Source: Pterobdella sp. o SKG-2022 | Lineage: Eukaryota; Annelida; Clitellata; Hirudinida; Piscicolidae | DNA: 64,000 bases | NCBI GenBank assembly: GCA_964035795.1 | Contig: OZ038320.1 | Location: forward strand, 12,498,118-12,562,117 | Direction: 5' to 3' | Translations under genes and position numbers: made by a program | In this document: one piece after another, positions 28,101 to 60,200 of the stretch | Position numbering within the stretch: position 1 is the first letter of the stretch | How the letters are laid out: each line of letters opens with the position of its first letter | Notes under the pieces: model-generated | What the model was told of the DNA's origin: nothing | What the model saw: the letters and a program-made list of their open reading frames with translations, nothing else | The model's database searches: none

Positions 28101-30700
28101 TATTCGAAATCTAGAAACTAGAAAAAAACATTAAATAAACAAGTTAGATTTCTCAAATTGGAATCTCGTGACGTCTGAAGGCTGCTAAATGAAGTGTTCT
28201 GAGACTCATACATTATTCGCTGGTGTTCTCAAATTTTTTGGTATTCAGTTCTTGTATTATCTGCATTTCTATAATTAATTTTTTAAAATTAAGATTATTC
28301 AATAAAATTCAAGCTGGAAAAATGATTACTCATCCAAAAGTTTAAAATTTTAGAAATTTTCAGTTATTTTGGGCTTTAAGTGAAAATGTTTTGAAGTTTT
28401 GTATTTTTGAAGCAGACAATTAAGAAGAATACATTATTAAAAAAAGTTGTTGTTTTTGAAAATACTATTTTATGGATATTCCAAGAAAAGTTTCAAAACA
28501 TCTGGACAATGCTTTGGAATTCAAAAACTTTTTGATGCATCGAGCTATCTTCGAGTTAGATCTCTTCAAAAACATCAATAAACATTTTCAGAAAACATCG
28601 AAATTGTTATCATTAATATTCTTTGCTTGTTGGTATTTTAAATTTTTTTATTTACTTTATTTGTAAAATAAGTGTTTTTAATGTTCGCATTCAAAAAAAA
28701 AATCTATTTGAGTCATGCATTGTGAGAGTGGACCAAATTGAAAGTTGTATTGGGTTCATAAATAAAATATCTGTCACATTTCATATGAAAGGTCAAACCA
28801 ACAGGTTTCCATCTCCGAAACAAAGCATTTCATATACTTTAAAAAACTATAATGATTATAGTTTTTACTGGCTTGAAGTGATAAAACTGGAGAAAACTAA
28901 CTTAACTATTCTAATTTTTTTGAATATTTTTCTCTAAATTATTATTTTTTACTACATATACTTTTAAGTTTACTTTTTTAATTGTCTAAATAACTTTTCG
29001 AACATAGAGAAAATTTTCTTGAATAATAGCTTTCAATTAATAAAGTTTAATTGATACATTCAAGAGGATATGATAATTCGATTGTTGAAAAGATTCACTG
29101 TGAACCATTAATAACAAGCTCTTCAACGGTTTAATAGAATAGTAAATGCTTATCTGCATAGAAATTTTCATCTTAAAATTGTCAAATTCTAAAAATTTTA
29201 CACAGTTTAATTTCATAAATCTTATTCTTTTTGAAAACAAAATTTATTATAAACTTTTTCGAATGGTTTGTCCTTTTCAATGGTTTCAGTTCAATTTGAA
29301 TGAGTACAAGTTTTTAAAATAATAGTGTGAGTCTTTGTATGCCTCAACAAGTTTTTCTTCGAAATGAATGGTTTCAATTAATACTTTTATTTTCTCTTTT
29401 TTCCTACATGTTTTAAAATATTTTTGATACAAAATTTGAATTTATGATTATATAACACTTTAAACTGAAGTTATTATGATTACTTCTTGACCACATCATT
29501 ATCATTATGAAGTTGTCCTCCCATTATTTCGACATAAACCTCATTTTTTTAAAAGTAAATAAGGCTTTCATCATAAATGACTCATAGTATTCTGAATTCA
29601 TTGTTTGTGCATGTTTCTATACAAAAAATCTAAACACAACAACTATTCATAATTTCAACATATTTTATTTTACCTTTAGTTGTGTTTCTGAGTTGCATGA
29701 TTACCTGAGAAAATTCAAACACTCATGTATATAATATTTTTTTTAAATTGAAATATGAATATTTCATCATAGGATTTCCATGAAAAAAAATTTAAATCTC
29801 AATTGCCTTGGTGTGAAGTAATTAGTTTTTAGAGTTTGATTTATTACAAGTATTCAGACTGCCTTTTTCATGAATATTCATGCATTTTTTAAAGAATGTT
29901 TTATTTGTCTTTCTCGATTGACAACTCTGTTTGTTTGTGCTTCATCATTTTCTAAGTTTATATATCTTTTATAATTAGAAATTCGGAGCAGTTTTCTATC
30001 AAATTTGTTTTGCTATTCATAAAAATTTTACCAGCTTCATTCAATATAACAAGACATTTTAAATGTCGGAGGTTTGTGTTTTGATCAAAATTCGAAACTT
30101 TCAAAAAATGCTTTCTAGGTGCTTTGAGTTTAAGGTTCAAGCCTTTCATGAATTAGACTTTTCCATATTTCTTTTTTTGGTTCAACTAACCACACCTAGT
30201 TAATTTTTCAACTTTTAATATTTTAAAAAACCTAAAAAAAGGCTTTGTTCTATATTTTTGAGAACTATAAGTTTTTATTAAGTTAAGGAAATAAATTTTT
30301 AACATTAACATAATGATTTAAGTCAAAATGTCGGAAAAAACTCAAAATTTCAGTGTATCAGCATTTGAACAAGAAACTTTCACCACATTTATACAAAAGA
30401 ATTAGCAAAAAAAGAGATTTTTCATGATTTTAAACGTATTATTCGATTAATTTCTCGATATTGAGACATTCAAGAAAGTCTTATATCATGAAAATGTTGA
30501 AGTTGACACTGTTATAAACACCATTTCAATACATTCAATTTTATATTAAGTAATGTGTTGAGTAATTGAAAATTAATTTTAATTTCATTTTTTATGATTT
30601 TTATTGAATCTCGTAGTTTTTTCATTAGAAATGACGAAGACTAGAATCAATTATTATTGATTTCATTTTGATCAAACTATGCAGGGTTGAAAAAATTTTA
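19140..30700. other. Non-coding desert
   Basis: No gene is supported. Open frames of 60-104 codons occur but have chance-like length and composition. A less AT-rich island at 25060-25150 contains the octamer ATGCAAAT (25114-25121) followed by CCAAT. A short AT-rich inverted repeat lies at 22900-22933. The rest is A/T homopolymer-rich DNA. Confidence 0.5.
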
Positions 30701-30722
30701 TCAAGCATTTTCATCATGTGCT

Positions 30723-30774
30723 CATAATATCACATTTTCAAACTTCAATAGAAGTTTGAAAATGTGATATTATG
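30723..30774. repeat. Perfect 24-bp inverted repeat with a 4-nt loop
   Basis: Positions 30723-30746 and 30751-30774 are exact reverse complements, separated by AATA. A perfect 52-bp hairpin of mixed sequence is very unlikely by chance. It could be a hairpin RNA, but perfect pairing with such a tight loop more typically marks a recent replication template-switch (snap-back) event. Confidence 0.85.
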
Positions 30775-30800
30775 GTTTATATCCAAAAAGAATTTTTTCT

Positions 30801-30870
30801 AACTTTTTTGTTTCAATGAAAAAAGCTTTTTATAGAACTTTTTTGTTTCAATGAAAAAAGCTTTTTATAG
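30801..30870 (+). repeat. Perfect 35-bp tandem duplication
   Basis: The 35-bp unit at 30801-30835 is repeated without change at 30836-30870. The exact identity suggests a young duplication. It begins only 27 bp after the perfect hairpin at 30723-30774, so both may come from one local rearrangement. Confidence 0.85.
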
Positions 30871-33800
30871 AAGTTTTTTATGATAAAAGTAATTATTCCG
30901 AATACTTCAACATTTTAATTTTCAAAAAACTCTAAAATTTTGAACTTTGTTTTTGATTCATGTTCGAATTCAATTTTAAATGCACAGCTATTAGGCAAAT
31001 TACGGCAATTAAGTTTTTTGCTATAACATTCAATACGTTTTTGACATCTATTTCTGTTTTACATGAATGCTTTATAAATACTTTAGAATATTTTGTTCTA
31101 AAAACCCTTTAAATGACAAGACTTGTTAAAATGAGAAATTTAACATATTGCTATACAGGAAACCTTTATTTCTCATCTCTTTACAGTGCATCATTGAGTA
31201 AATGAAAGTGACAAATTAATCAGTTTTTTTAAATAAAATTGAATATTCAAATAAAATAATAAATGATTTGAAGTTTTGAACAACAACAAAAAATAGTTTT
31301 AAAATTCAAATTAATTTAATTTTTATTGAATTTATTCCATATTGCAAAACCATAACTAAAGTTTTTGTGAAAAGTAATTGAAAAATCTTATAATAAAGTG
31401 AGAAAATCTTGGGAACTAATCTCATCATATCAAAAACCTTTTAAAAAAAACCTTTTTAACTGTTTTTGAACTAAGTTTTACTAAAAATTATTTTGAATTA
31501 CAAGCCCTAGTATTAACCTAGAAACAATACTCATATAAAAACTGGCAGTTGGGTTTGAGTTAAAAATTTCCAAATCAATAAAAAGGTTTGAGATTTTCTA
31601 ATTTCTTTGATCTAGCGAATGAATAGTTTGATCTTGGAAAAAGTCAAAGTTTAAAAAACAAAAATTTAGATTTCTAATTGGTCAAATATTTAGGTAATTA
31701 ATGGATTTATCTGTTTACTCGAAATATCTCGTAATCATCTAAAACTAAATCTTACGCTTCACATTTTCCACTAAAATCTTGCCATATTATCCGAACATCG
31801 TGAAAGGAACAAAATGAAATACAATTGATTTTTCATATTCTGAAGATATTCAACTACTAAAATTTTCATTAAAACCACTCATAGCTCAAAAGGCACTTAC
31901 TTTGAATAGACCTGTTTCTTCTCAGCGAAGTAACTCAAAACGCTAGTGCACACTTTGAAAAACACTCAAAAGTTTATCACTTTGTGTTTTATTTTATTAT
32001 AATATCGGTTCCTATTGATCCACTTAAAGTTGCTTTTTTTTTAAATTATTTCAAAAGTTTCATTATGTTGAATTTTTCTACCCTAAAAACTAAGAAACAA
32101 GGAAAAAGTTCAGTTAAGAGTTCACAAAACAACTTTCTGTCAGTTGTGAAAGTGTGCTCTAGCGAATTGCTCATTTTTTGAAATCTCACTGTTCTAGTGA
32201 ACGTCTTTAAACTTCATTACATATATCAACCCTCTAGTGGAAAAAATCTGATTGGACAAATTTTTCATACTACACCATTTTGAAACTTGATACATTTTTT
32301 CAAAATTATTAATTTTCATATTTTTGTTTGCATGGACGACATAACTGTTCAAATATCGTTTTGTTTCCACACAAAAATTGAATCCAAAGTGATTAACATC
32401 TTTTAAGCCATTCGTATCAAAACCGCTTTATTCAAACATATTCATCCAGATAGAGATAATTTTATAAAGAGCTTCCAACTTTAATGAAGACCTAAAAAAC
32501 CAAGAGGTCTAATAAAAAATAATGGATCTTAATTGGAGCAATTAAGAAAATAGTGTGGAGATAATTAAGGTAGTGATTGTAAAAAGACAAATACATTGAC
32601 ATCGTAGAGGTTGGTTTTGAAGTGATTGACAACTCAGTAAACGTTGTACGAAGTAAAATCTCATCTCTAAAAGACTATGATTGGCTGAATGTTTTGATTA
32701 ACTCCGCCTTTTTAGTCGTCTTGGGAACCGCTATAGACCGCCTTTATACGTCACTTGGGAAGATTGTATGTGTTGGTGTGTGCGTTTGGTGTGATGTGCT
32801 GTGTGTTGTATGTTTGGATACATTTCTCGTATTTTAATGTGACTAGTATTTCATTTATAAGTTTTTCACTATAATCATATTTGTTCTTTGTGTGTTTTTC
32901 AAATAAACTTTCATACATTTCAAGCTTATGCTTGTTTGATTGTTTTCAAAATGATTTCATAAAATTTTAAGTGCATATGGGAGCAAAATTTTAATTTTTG
33001 ACTGTTGTAGAATTGAAAATAATTTTTTTGAATAAAACGTTAAGCTCCAAATAAACTCATTAGTCAATAAATAAAAGTAAAATTGATACTTTGTTCTAAT
33101 AAAAACTTTTCAATTCATTAACCTATAATTATCAAAACCTCAAATGTTCTAAATTTTTATAAACATGTATTTTAGCTAGCAATAAAACTTACTTCTGCTA
33201 ATTAATGCAGAATTATAAGAAATGATTTTTTTTAACTTGAAACATATCGTACTTTAATTCAAAAATCAGTCTATTACACTCAACATAATTGAAGTCATAA
33301 AATGATTGCAGAGTGACAACACAAAACAAATAAAAATTATTGATGCTCTCAAAATGAATATATTTTTCAAAGATTTTCGCGTTTTCAAATTGGCAGTTTA
33401 AAAATATGGTTTAAAAATAATAATTTATTTTGAACAAAAACATAGATTATATTTTTATTATTAAAAATTAAATAAAATTTTCTAAAATATTTAAAGCTCA
33501 CAACTCCAAAATATGAAGAAGTAAATTAGATTAAAAAATTTCAATTTAAAAATATGATTAACTATACTCAAATACGAGTTTATAGGAAAAGCGAAAATAA
33601 ACTCATGAGCACACACACTATGATGGTGCAGATGAAACGGTGTTCGCCTTCTTTAAAAGAGTTCAGCTATATAAAGCACGGATTACTAAATGTTATGATT
33701 CTTTTAAATTATGATGAAAGAAACAATTTGTAGTTGTCATTTCCAGATTATTAACATTCAAAAACATCATTATAAATGAGTTTAATTCGAAACTCAACAT

Positions 33801-34455
33801 TAACTTTGTACACTTTCATTTAAAATTTTCAAGGTAGAAAAGAAATTTGCTTAGAGTTTATTTGCTTATAGTTTAGAATACAAGTGGAATAATGAACATT
33901 TTGTTTTATAACTTTTCTTAAAGTTGTCTATACTAAAAGTTATATAAGTACATATAAAGAAAGTTGAAAGATTTTTGAAACTTTATTGAAAGATTTTTTG
34001 TTTGATAAGCTTTCAAACGGATTTAGTATCACAGTGTGGGAAATACGAAAACTATAAAGCTTCTATAAAGTCTTGTTTCTCCAGTATATTGAATCAATTA
34101 TAACTTTTCAAAATTTGTTAAAACTTTCAAATAAAATATCATTCTAAGCCATCAAAAAGACTTTCCATCCAAACACCATTCCGTCCCACACCAACATTAT
34201 GAAACTAGCGGTGTCTCATAAAATTTTAATAAGGTGAACTCTTCTGCAGATACATTCAACGATGGGGAGTTTGAGGATCTCAACATAGCTATTTAAATTA
34301 TATCTTGTTTAAATGTCTTGTGCAGTACAATTTAATAACCTAATGAAATTAACAAGTTTGTTTTGAAAGAGTTAAAATAGTAGTGCAAACATAAATAAAA
34401 AAGCTTTCTAACATCCTCCAAACTGTTTTCTTGTTTGAAAGCTGCATAAAACATA
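30871..34455. other. 5' flank of the COE gene
   Basis: No coding exon is supported. A less AT-rich patch at 32600-32820 contains TACGTCAC (a half CRE) followed by a GT-rich run. A strong TATA-like element lies at 33668. The stretch 34140-34270 is moderately mixed in composition and may contain 5' UTR. An acceptor-like TTGTTTGAAAG ends at 34440, 15 bp before the COE start codon, so the 5' UTR may itself be spliced. Confidence 0.4.
33668..33675 (+). promoter_or_regulatory. TATA-like element, candidate COE promoter
   Basis: TATATAAA lies in the context CTATATAAAGCACGG, a good TATA box with a GC-richer 3' side, within a less AT-rich patch (33600-33700). It is about 0.8 kb before the COE start codon on the same strand. 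TATA-like strings are common in AT-rich DNA, so this rests on context alone. Confidence 0.25.
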
Positions 34456-52780
<18,325 letters not shown>

Positions 52781-52839
52781 CTTACAATTTGGGTGTTCAA
52801 AATCATTAAAAATATCAAGTTAAAAAATTTTATGTAAAA

Positions 52840-52862
52840 AATAAAATTTTTAATGAAATAAA
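52840..52862 (+). terminator. Two overlapping-range polyadenylation signals after COE
   Basis: AATAAA occurs at 52840-52845 and again at 52857-52862, 60-80 bp after the COE stop codon. This is a plausible cleavage/polyadenylation region for the isoform ending in exon 12. AATAAA is frequent in this AT-rich DNA, so position is the main support. Confidence 0.4.
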
Positions 52863-55800
52863 AATTGTTGAATTACCAACTAAAAAATTGTAAATTAATT
52901 TAATGAAAAGCTAGCTCATGACCATTTGGTATTGATTCCACAAAAAGCAAAACAGATAATCAATAAATATTTTTAATTAAAAAAATCTGTTTTTGAAAGT
53001 CTTATTAACATCTTGGGTTTCGATGGGACTTTCAAATAACAACCATGTATTATAGTTCCAAGCCTGTTTTATTTGATGTTTCGTGTTTATCTGTTCATGA
53101 CTATGGCCACGAAAGACCATTTGTTCTCAGAACATCAAGTGGGATGTCTAATTGGTATTTCAAAACTGAAGTTTTATACAATTCAACCATTTTTACTCAA
53201 TCCCAGGTTCACGGGTTTAAGTATCTTAATAGTTTTTAAAAGTGTCAAAGTCAAATGGGTTACTTCATATGTCACATTCACGTAAGAGTCAAAATTATTC
53301 AACGTAAAACTTTGACAAAATATAGAAAAAAAATGACAAAGTTTAAAGAAATATTTTAAGAGGTCTAATCAACTTAGTGAAGCTAAAACATCAAATTCTG
53401 TTTCTTAAAAGGTTGTTATTTCGAAATGTGTCAAACGTCCAACCTTTGTACAAGACCCTATTACTTGTTATGCATTTAAATGTTTGAACTTTTAATAAAA
53501 ATTTCAAAAATTGTAAATACTTTTATTTATGGTTTTTTGCTTGATTTTATATTAAAATAAGTTTTAGAAATAATCTGATATAGAATGGTTTTTGTTAATT
53601 TTGAGTGATATTCATCAAAAATAAAGATGCTTATATTTTATGGTCAACTGATTCTCATGCTTTTTTATGTTAATTCGAAATAAGATAGTTTTCGATTCAT
53701 TTCATTATCACGATGCTAATTTGGACAACAACAATTCGAAAGTAATTAAGATATTTTATATTGATTATGGATTTCTATTTAATATTATTGACGGCTTACT
53801 AATGTTTTCCTAGCAGAAAATGTGAAACGATTTTTAATTTGTTCGTTTTATATTGAACTTTCTGTAAAAAGACATTTATTTTTCATGAAATCATTAAATT
53901 GAAGATGATAAATTTATTTTCAAGATTGCAATTTAAACTTTCATTCATTTAAATATGATTAATCACAGTAATCTAAATTTTTATTTTATTTAATAATTTT
54001 ATTACAATAAAATATGTGAAAAATAGAAAGAATTCTCTTAGATTAAAAGAAACTCAAAATTTGGTCTCGACACACGTTACTCGTAGGATGAGCATTTTAT
54101 GGATGTAAACCTTTGAAACTACCATAAAATAATTATTCATGTATAAAATCTTAATTTCATAAACCTAATAGTTTTATGTAAAAACTCATAAAACGTACAA
54201 ACACAACTAAAAAAAAGATATGCGAGTAGACAAGGAAAAGAAAACACACATGCATGTAACTACACAAACGAATAAACACATGCACATACACTTGAACACA
54301 TAAAAACACACAAAATTCGGATAGAACGCAAGGCATATATTAAGATAAACCTTCAGGGAGATCGGACAAAGAAAAAAATTCTGGCGGAAAATGAAAAATT
54401 ACTCAGCTTTAGTTCGCCCATTGATCGACTTTCAGTAGTTTACTTGTAAAAGCGAATAAAGCTTTGGAAGGGCGATTATTGTATCAAAAACTGTTCAAAA
54501 ACACAAGGAACCATTGTCAAATGTTATCGTCTAAGTTTCCTTGTTGGGGTTCAACATGCCTTTGAAGCTATTAAATAGATAATCAATTAGTTTGATTGCT
54601 GATTGATCTTTGGCATCACTCACATTCACTTGTTACTTGGTTCAATCGATATTATGAATAGAAACTTTTTTAATTTGAAAGTAAACTAGTAATCAACAAA
54701 AACCTTCATTATTTTAAATGAAGAAATAACTGTGCTCAAAAATCTTCAAACCCATCTTCAAAAATTCAAAGATTGTAACAGAATAATATTTTTTATTAAA
54801 AAAATTCAAACTCACAAAAGATCTCGTTGGTGGAACTTCTCGAATATCCATACTTTTGCTCATTACTCAAGGATCATCTTCTTACTAATAAACGACTTAA
54901 AACCACTCATTTTCAAGCTTAATATATCATATCTCAGAAAAACATTTTCAAGTTTTTTCCATTAGTATCGAAAAATATATTAAATTTTGAAATTATATAA
55001 AAATTGATATTTTATCGAATAAAGCCAATAAAAACACTCGTGCTTTCGAGTAGTTAGAAATGTTAAAAGCAACTCTGAAGTCGAGAAGAGTAGTAATTAC
55101 GATATTGATATCTGGTCTTTCATATTTGCACTTTTTAAATTTAAAAATAAAATAAAAGATTGTTAAATAATATTAATACAAAAATATTTCTATCTAAAAA
55201 TAAAATTTTTTGCTAATTAAACATTCCTACTTTTTTCCGCATTCAAACATTATTTTTTTCTCAAACCAGATCACCATTAATACGTCTGAGAATCATTAAT
55301 ATTTATTATATAATTTTAACTTATCTATTCATCCATTCTTTCGCATACCTATCCTCCCACTCATCCATCCATCGGCAATAAAGCACAGCCATGCGAGACC
55401 CAGTAATGCATCAAGCACCCAACCGCATAACACTCCGCGTTCCAAATAAATCACATAGTTAATTTTTCTCTGTATTTATAATTATTAAAAATCTTTTTTA
55501 GTAATTTTGAAAAATAATTTTTTTTCTGTTTATATTAAGAAATTTGAAAATTTTGCAATATCAAAAAACTGCTGTTAACGAATTTTGGATAATTTTTGAA
55601 TGTGGAGGTTAAAAATTGAACCTATATTGTTCAATATTTAAAACTGATTCATATTCTAAATGTATAGGAAAATATTTATTGAGTGCTATTTTGCACAAAA
55701 AAATTGTTTTTAGAAATCAAATCTATATTTCAAAGCAAAATAGATACTGAATCTGAAAATTTTATGGATAAAAAGGAAACACTTTGAAACTTTGAAAAAA

Positions 55801-57040
55801 AACTCAATTGATAAAACGCCAAAAAATTAAAATTGGAACACAAAAAATTTTATTAATTTTTTATCAACCTTTTACAACTATTTTATTCCTTCTTTTATTT
55901 TGCGAAATTTAGTGGCATGAACTTGGCTAAAAACAATAAGGTACTAAAGAAACAACTAGTAAAGAATAAACTACTAATGCGATAACAACCTTATGCTCAA
56001 ATTCCTATTCATAAAGATTCATTTCGAAATTGATTTCAAAAATTTGGAGTTTTTATTGATATTTTATTTATTTTTAAAAATTATTTGTTATATGTAAAAA
56101 GACTATTCGATATTATTTTCTTATTATAGATTTTGCTCTCATTTCATTTATTTTGATTTTGTGCTTTCATGAATGTATGACTTGTTGCAATTTATATGTC
56201 AAAAACTTTAAAATTATTGCTCTAATAAAACTCAAACGACACCACCAACCAACCCAACTCCAATCAATTTCTTTAAATTATTCACGCCTTTGTATAAACA
56301 GAAAATTTTAAATTATGTAAGCATAATTCTGACCATTTCACCTTTCCCAATCAATCTATCGCCATCTCGTCACACCCACCTGGTCTCATGTGATCTTTGA
56401 ACCCACCAATCACGAATCTCTGTTTGGTCCAACAGCCTATTGTCACCTTTAAACTTTGTTGTGTGATTAAGTAATAAATTATTAACTTACAAAATGCATT
56501 CAAAGTATGAAAAATTACCTATTCAATTAAAAGATTTGACTTGTTTTTTTTTAAAGTAATTTTGAATAAATTGAACAAAATTTTTTTGGAAAAACTTGAA
56601 GGTAGTAATGTCAAGTTCGCATACAATGAAAATATTTTTTTCATGGAATAAACTTGAAAATACAAGTCAGTTTAATTTGAAAAACGATGAAGATGAAACC
56701 CAAGTTTTTCCTGTTTTGAAACAATAAAACAAAAAATTTATTGTTTATTCGAATAGAATGTGAAACTATTTTGTAACGAAAAGCATCAAATAAGAGGAAT
56801 TTTTAATACATTTATTGAGAATCAAAATCTATAATTTTAGATAAGTTTAGCCTTATCATAAAACGTTAGCCAACTATTTAACTTCAAAAAAGTTTAAATT
56901 ACACAAATGTTGATTGATTTCTAGATTGATCTACAATCAACTTCATTATACTACTCAAAATATCAACCATCTCTGCATTCATTAACAAAAATCAATTTTA
57001 ATTATTTCTGATTGATTTTCTCTATAATTAAAACTAAAAT
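52863..57040. other. Intergenic region between COE and the macroglobulin gene
   Basis: No gene is supported. Open frames near 53050-53290 are 64-70 codons with no family match. A CA-rich tract runs 54240-54310. Less AT-rich islands that could be regulatory lie at 54340-54480 (with GGCGGAAA, an E2F-like core, at 54383), 55330-55440 and 56340-56460 (with an ACCTGG/CACCTG E-box and CACCAATC). Confidence 0.45.
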
Positions 57041-57044
57041 TTTG

Positions 57045-57052
57045 TATATAAG
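57045..57052 (+). promoter_or_regulatory. TATA box candidate of the macroglobulin gene
   Basis: TATATAAG in the context TTTGTATATAAGAGCAGAG is followed by GC-richer sequence, as expected for a TATA promoter. Transcription would start near 57075, giving a 5' UTR of about 165 bp before the ATG at 57239 if unspliced. The CGGCAG directly before the ATG could alternatively be a 3' splice site. Confidence 0.4.
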
Positions 57053-57238
57053 AGCAGAGTTTCCGAGAAAAAAGCAGGATAATAACAAGTTTATTATTCG
57101 AATCAAGGTTCGAAAAAGCAAATTTGTTAAAATTTTATAAAATAATTCATAAATCTTCAACATAAAATTTCAAATTATATTTATTTTTTTTCAAATGATT
57201 TTGATTTTCTCAACTACTGAAAAACCTTTCATCGGCAG

Positions 57239-60200
57239 ATGGCAGCTTTAAAAATGTATGGGCTTATGCTTATGCTGGTGGCTCTTTGTGCCTCAGCTTC
57301 CCAAGAAAAAAAACCAGAAATCGTTGGGACTCATGAATTGTGAGTTCATGCTTCATTCTTATTTTTTGGTGCTCATTGTTTTGATAAAATAGCAAAACCA
57401 TAATTTTTACTCATGAAAAATGCTCTTTTCAGATCCTACTCAATCGTGACTAGCCAGAACATCGTACCAGGAAATGAATTTTTGGTTCATTTGAACTTGT
57501 TTGACGTTGTCAACAAGACTTTGTACAAAGGAACTACCCACTGTAAGAACTTTTTATTAGAAAATATAAATCTACATTCCAAGTTTTATGATGAGTGAAA
57601 ACTTATTGCATTACGCCGATATAAAAAATTTTTTTTATATTTTAATTAATAAACTATAAGCCACCAACACCTTCAACAGCCAAAAAAGATGCCAAAATTG
57701 ATGAAACGCAATTCTTGCCTGAAGACCGTAGCATCAACCTCAACATCACTTTGGAAGGCCTTGTGACATACTACCACAATCTCAAAATCCAAGTCGGAGA
57801 CAAACCCAAAAGTGAGTCAAATCTATTAAACATTTCTGTCTAACAATACTTGATGAAGTTCAATGCATATATTAAAGCAAAAATTTTGGTCATACGAGCG
57901 TTCAACTTATTTTATTTTGAGCTTTGATTTTACATAAGAAAAAACAAATTTCACAGACTTTTCCGAAGTTTTAAGGTTCGTTGTCCCAGAAACTCAAGAA
58001 TGGATTAATCGTCCATTGGAGAACAACACTCACTGGAACCCATTGAGAATGAGGTCAGTAATCATCCAAGCCAGCAACAACTTTTATTTCAACCACACCG
58101 TCCGTCTTCCCGTTGTAGAAAGAAAGGTTAGATTTGAATAAATATTTTATTGCTTAAAAATGAAAAATCTTCATTTTTTAACCCTAATAATTTATACTAA
58201 ATTATGAATTTTAAAACTCAGGTTCATCCCATGATCATCACCAACAAAATGAGTTACTTGAAAGGAGATTTGAGTAAGATTTTTGAAAAATACAATGCAT
58301 ATCAATTCAAAATACACTTATTTTGAAAAATTAAATTTTTATTGAAATAATTATTTCATAAAAATTAATTTCACAGTCAAGATGGCTTTCTTGTGTCACT
58401 ACTCTGACATGAAGCCTTTCAAGGGTGCCATGAACTTGAGCCTCGTTGTGAGTTGTTGAAATTTTTTTACAATGAGCAGTTGTTTCTGAGAAAATAAACC
58501 GTAATTAGCATCTTCTCTTGTTTCCTATTTAAAAACACATTTTTTTTCCAGAACCCTCACGGAATTGAAGAAATGAAGTTGCGTTTTCACAGATCTCCAA
58601 ATGGTATCATTGTTAGAGATGTTTTGGTTCAAAAGCATTTTAGAGCCGGTCTTTATAACATCAGTCTCACTGTTAAGGTAACATTTTTTTGTGTAACTTA
58701 TTTTAAAGACTGACTCAAAAATTCGCTCATTTTTTTAATGCATCATTTCGCAAACATCTTAGCCTGATAAAGTTAAACGTATCGAAACTAATAAATCTTT
58801 TTGAAAGATTTATGAATTTCAGTACTGTTCTCATGGGAAAATATTTAAAAAAAAATATTTAAAAAATTTCATTTACTGTAAGTTATTATATCAATATATT
58901 AGGGAGAAACCGTAAACAAGACTATCCTGATTTCCGATGAAGGTTAAAGTAAACTGGAAAAAAATAAAACTTGATTTTTTTTATTAAAAAATTTCTTCAA
59001 CAATTTAACAGTTAAAAAGAACTTTGATGTCAAAGTTTTAGCTCCATCTCACATTGCTGTGAACGTTAAAGATGAAACCAAGGCAACTGGAATTAAATGC
59101 ACTATCGAAGCTTTGTAAGAAATTTAATATGAATATATTAAATCAAAAATGCTACAACTTTGAAATAATAATTAATCTTTTCATGCTGAAAATATAATTA
59201 ATTGAAACTCAAATTTTAGCTATCCAAGTGGATTGCCAGTTCAAGGAATGATGGAAACAAGAATCCTTCTCAGAAATACTACCCAAACTCCCAAATGGAC
59301 TCATATCAAATTTTGCAAAGTAAGAAAAATTTTAAATTTTAATTTTTAACTTAATACTTTTATATTTTTTTCCAGCTTGAATCTGGAATTTGCAACCTGG
59401 AAACAACTTTGAAACAACTTGAAGAAACCTTGAAACTTCCCAAAACTTTCCGATGGGTTGAGGCAGTTCTTGATGTACAAATGAGAGTTTTTGAAGAAAG
59501 AGAAGAATGGCACTTGAGTGGACATCACTTCGTAACTTCATCCATTTCAGGATATAGTGGAGCATCTTCAACAATCGATTCTTCTTCCACCAAATACCCA
59601 TCTTCAAGCATCCAATCAACTACCACCTATAAATCTTCTACTACTCCGAAACATGGAGAAGATTCTTCAACTATGACTTCTCAAACTGAATCATCTTCAA
59701 CTATGACTTCTCAAACCGGATCATCTTCATCTATGACTTCCCAAACTGAATCATCTTCAACTATGACTTCTCAAACCGGATCATCTTCATCTATGACTTC
59801 CCAAACTGAATCATCTTCAACTATGCCTTCCCGAACCGAATCATCTTCAACTCACTCTTCTGTTACTCCATCTGGAACAAGCAACAAAGACTCTGAGCTT
59901 GTTGACTCTAGCAGAATTGTAGTTGTGAACACCACCATCATTTTTACTGATGAACCAATCATTTTGGAATTCCCTGATTTCACTCCAAGCGCTTTCAAGA
60001 GAGAACACAAATACATTGGATACGTGAGTTTTTGAATTTTTTTTAGCATTTTTTGTATTAATTTAAAAAAAATTGAATTTTTGAACGCAGGTCAACTTGA
60101 GACCTTTGGACGTGGTTTCTCAATCTTATCAATTGATGAGTTTGACCCCTGAACAACTTGTTAAATTGCAACGTGGAGAAGAATTAAACCATCTTACTGA

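Noticed and set aside
57661..57679. Starting macroglobulin exon 3 at the first AG (57660)
   Set aside because: The phase inherited from exon 2 would run into a stop. The AG at 57679 restores the frame and has a pyrimidine-richer lead-in.
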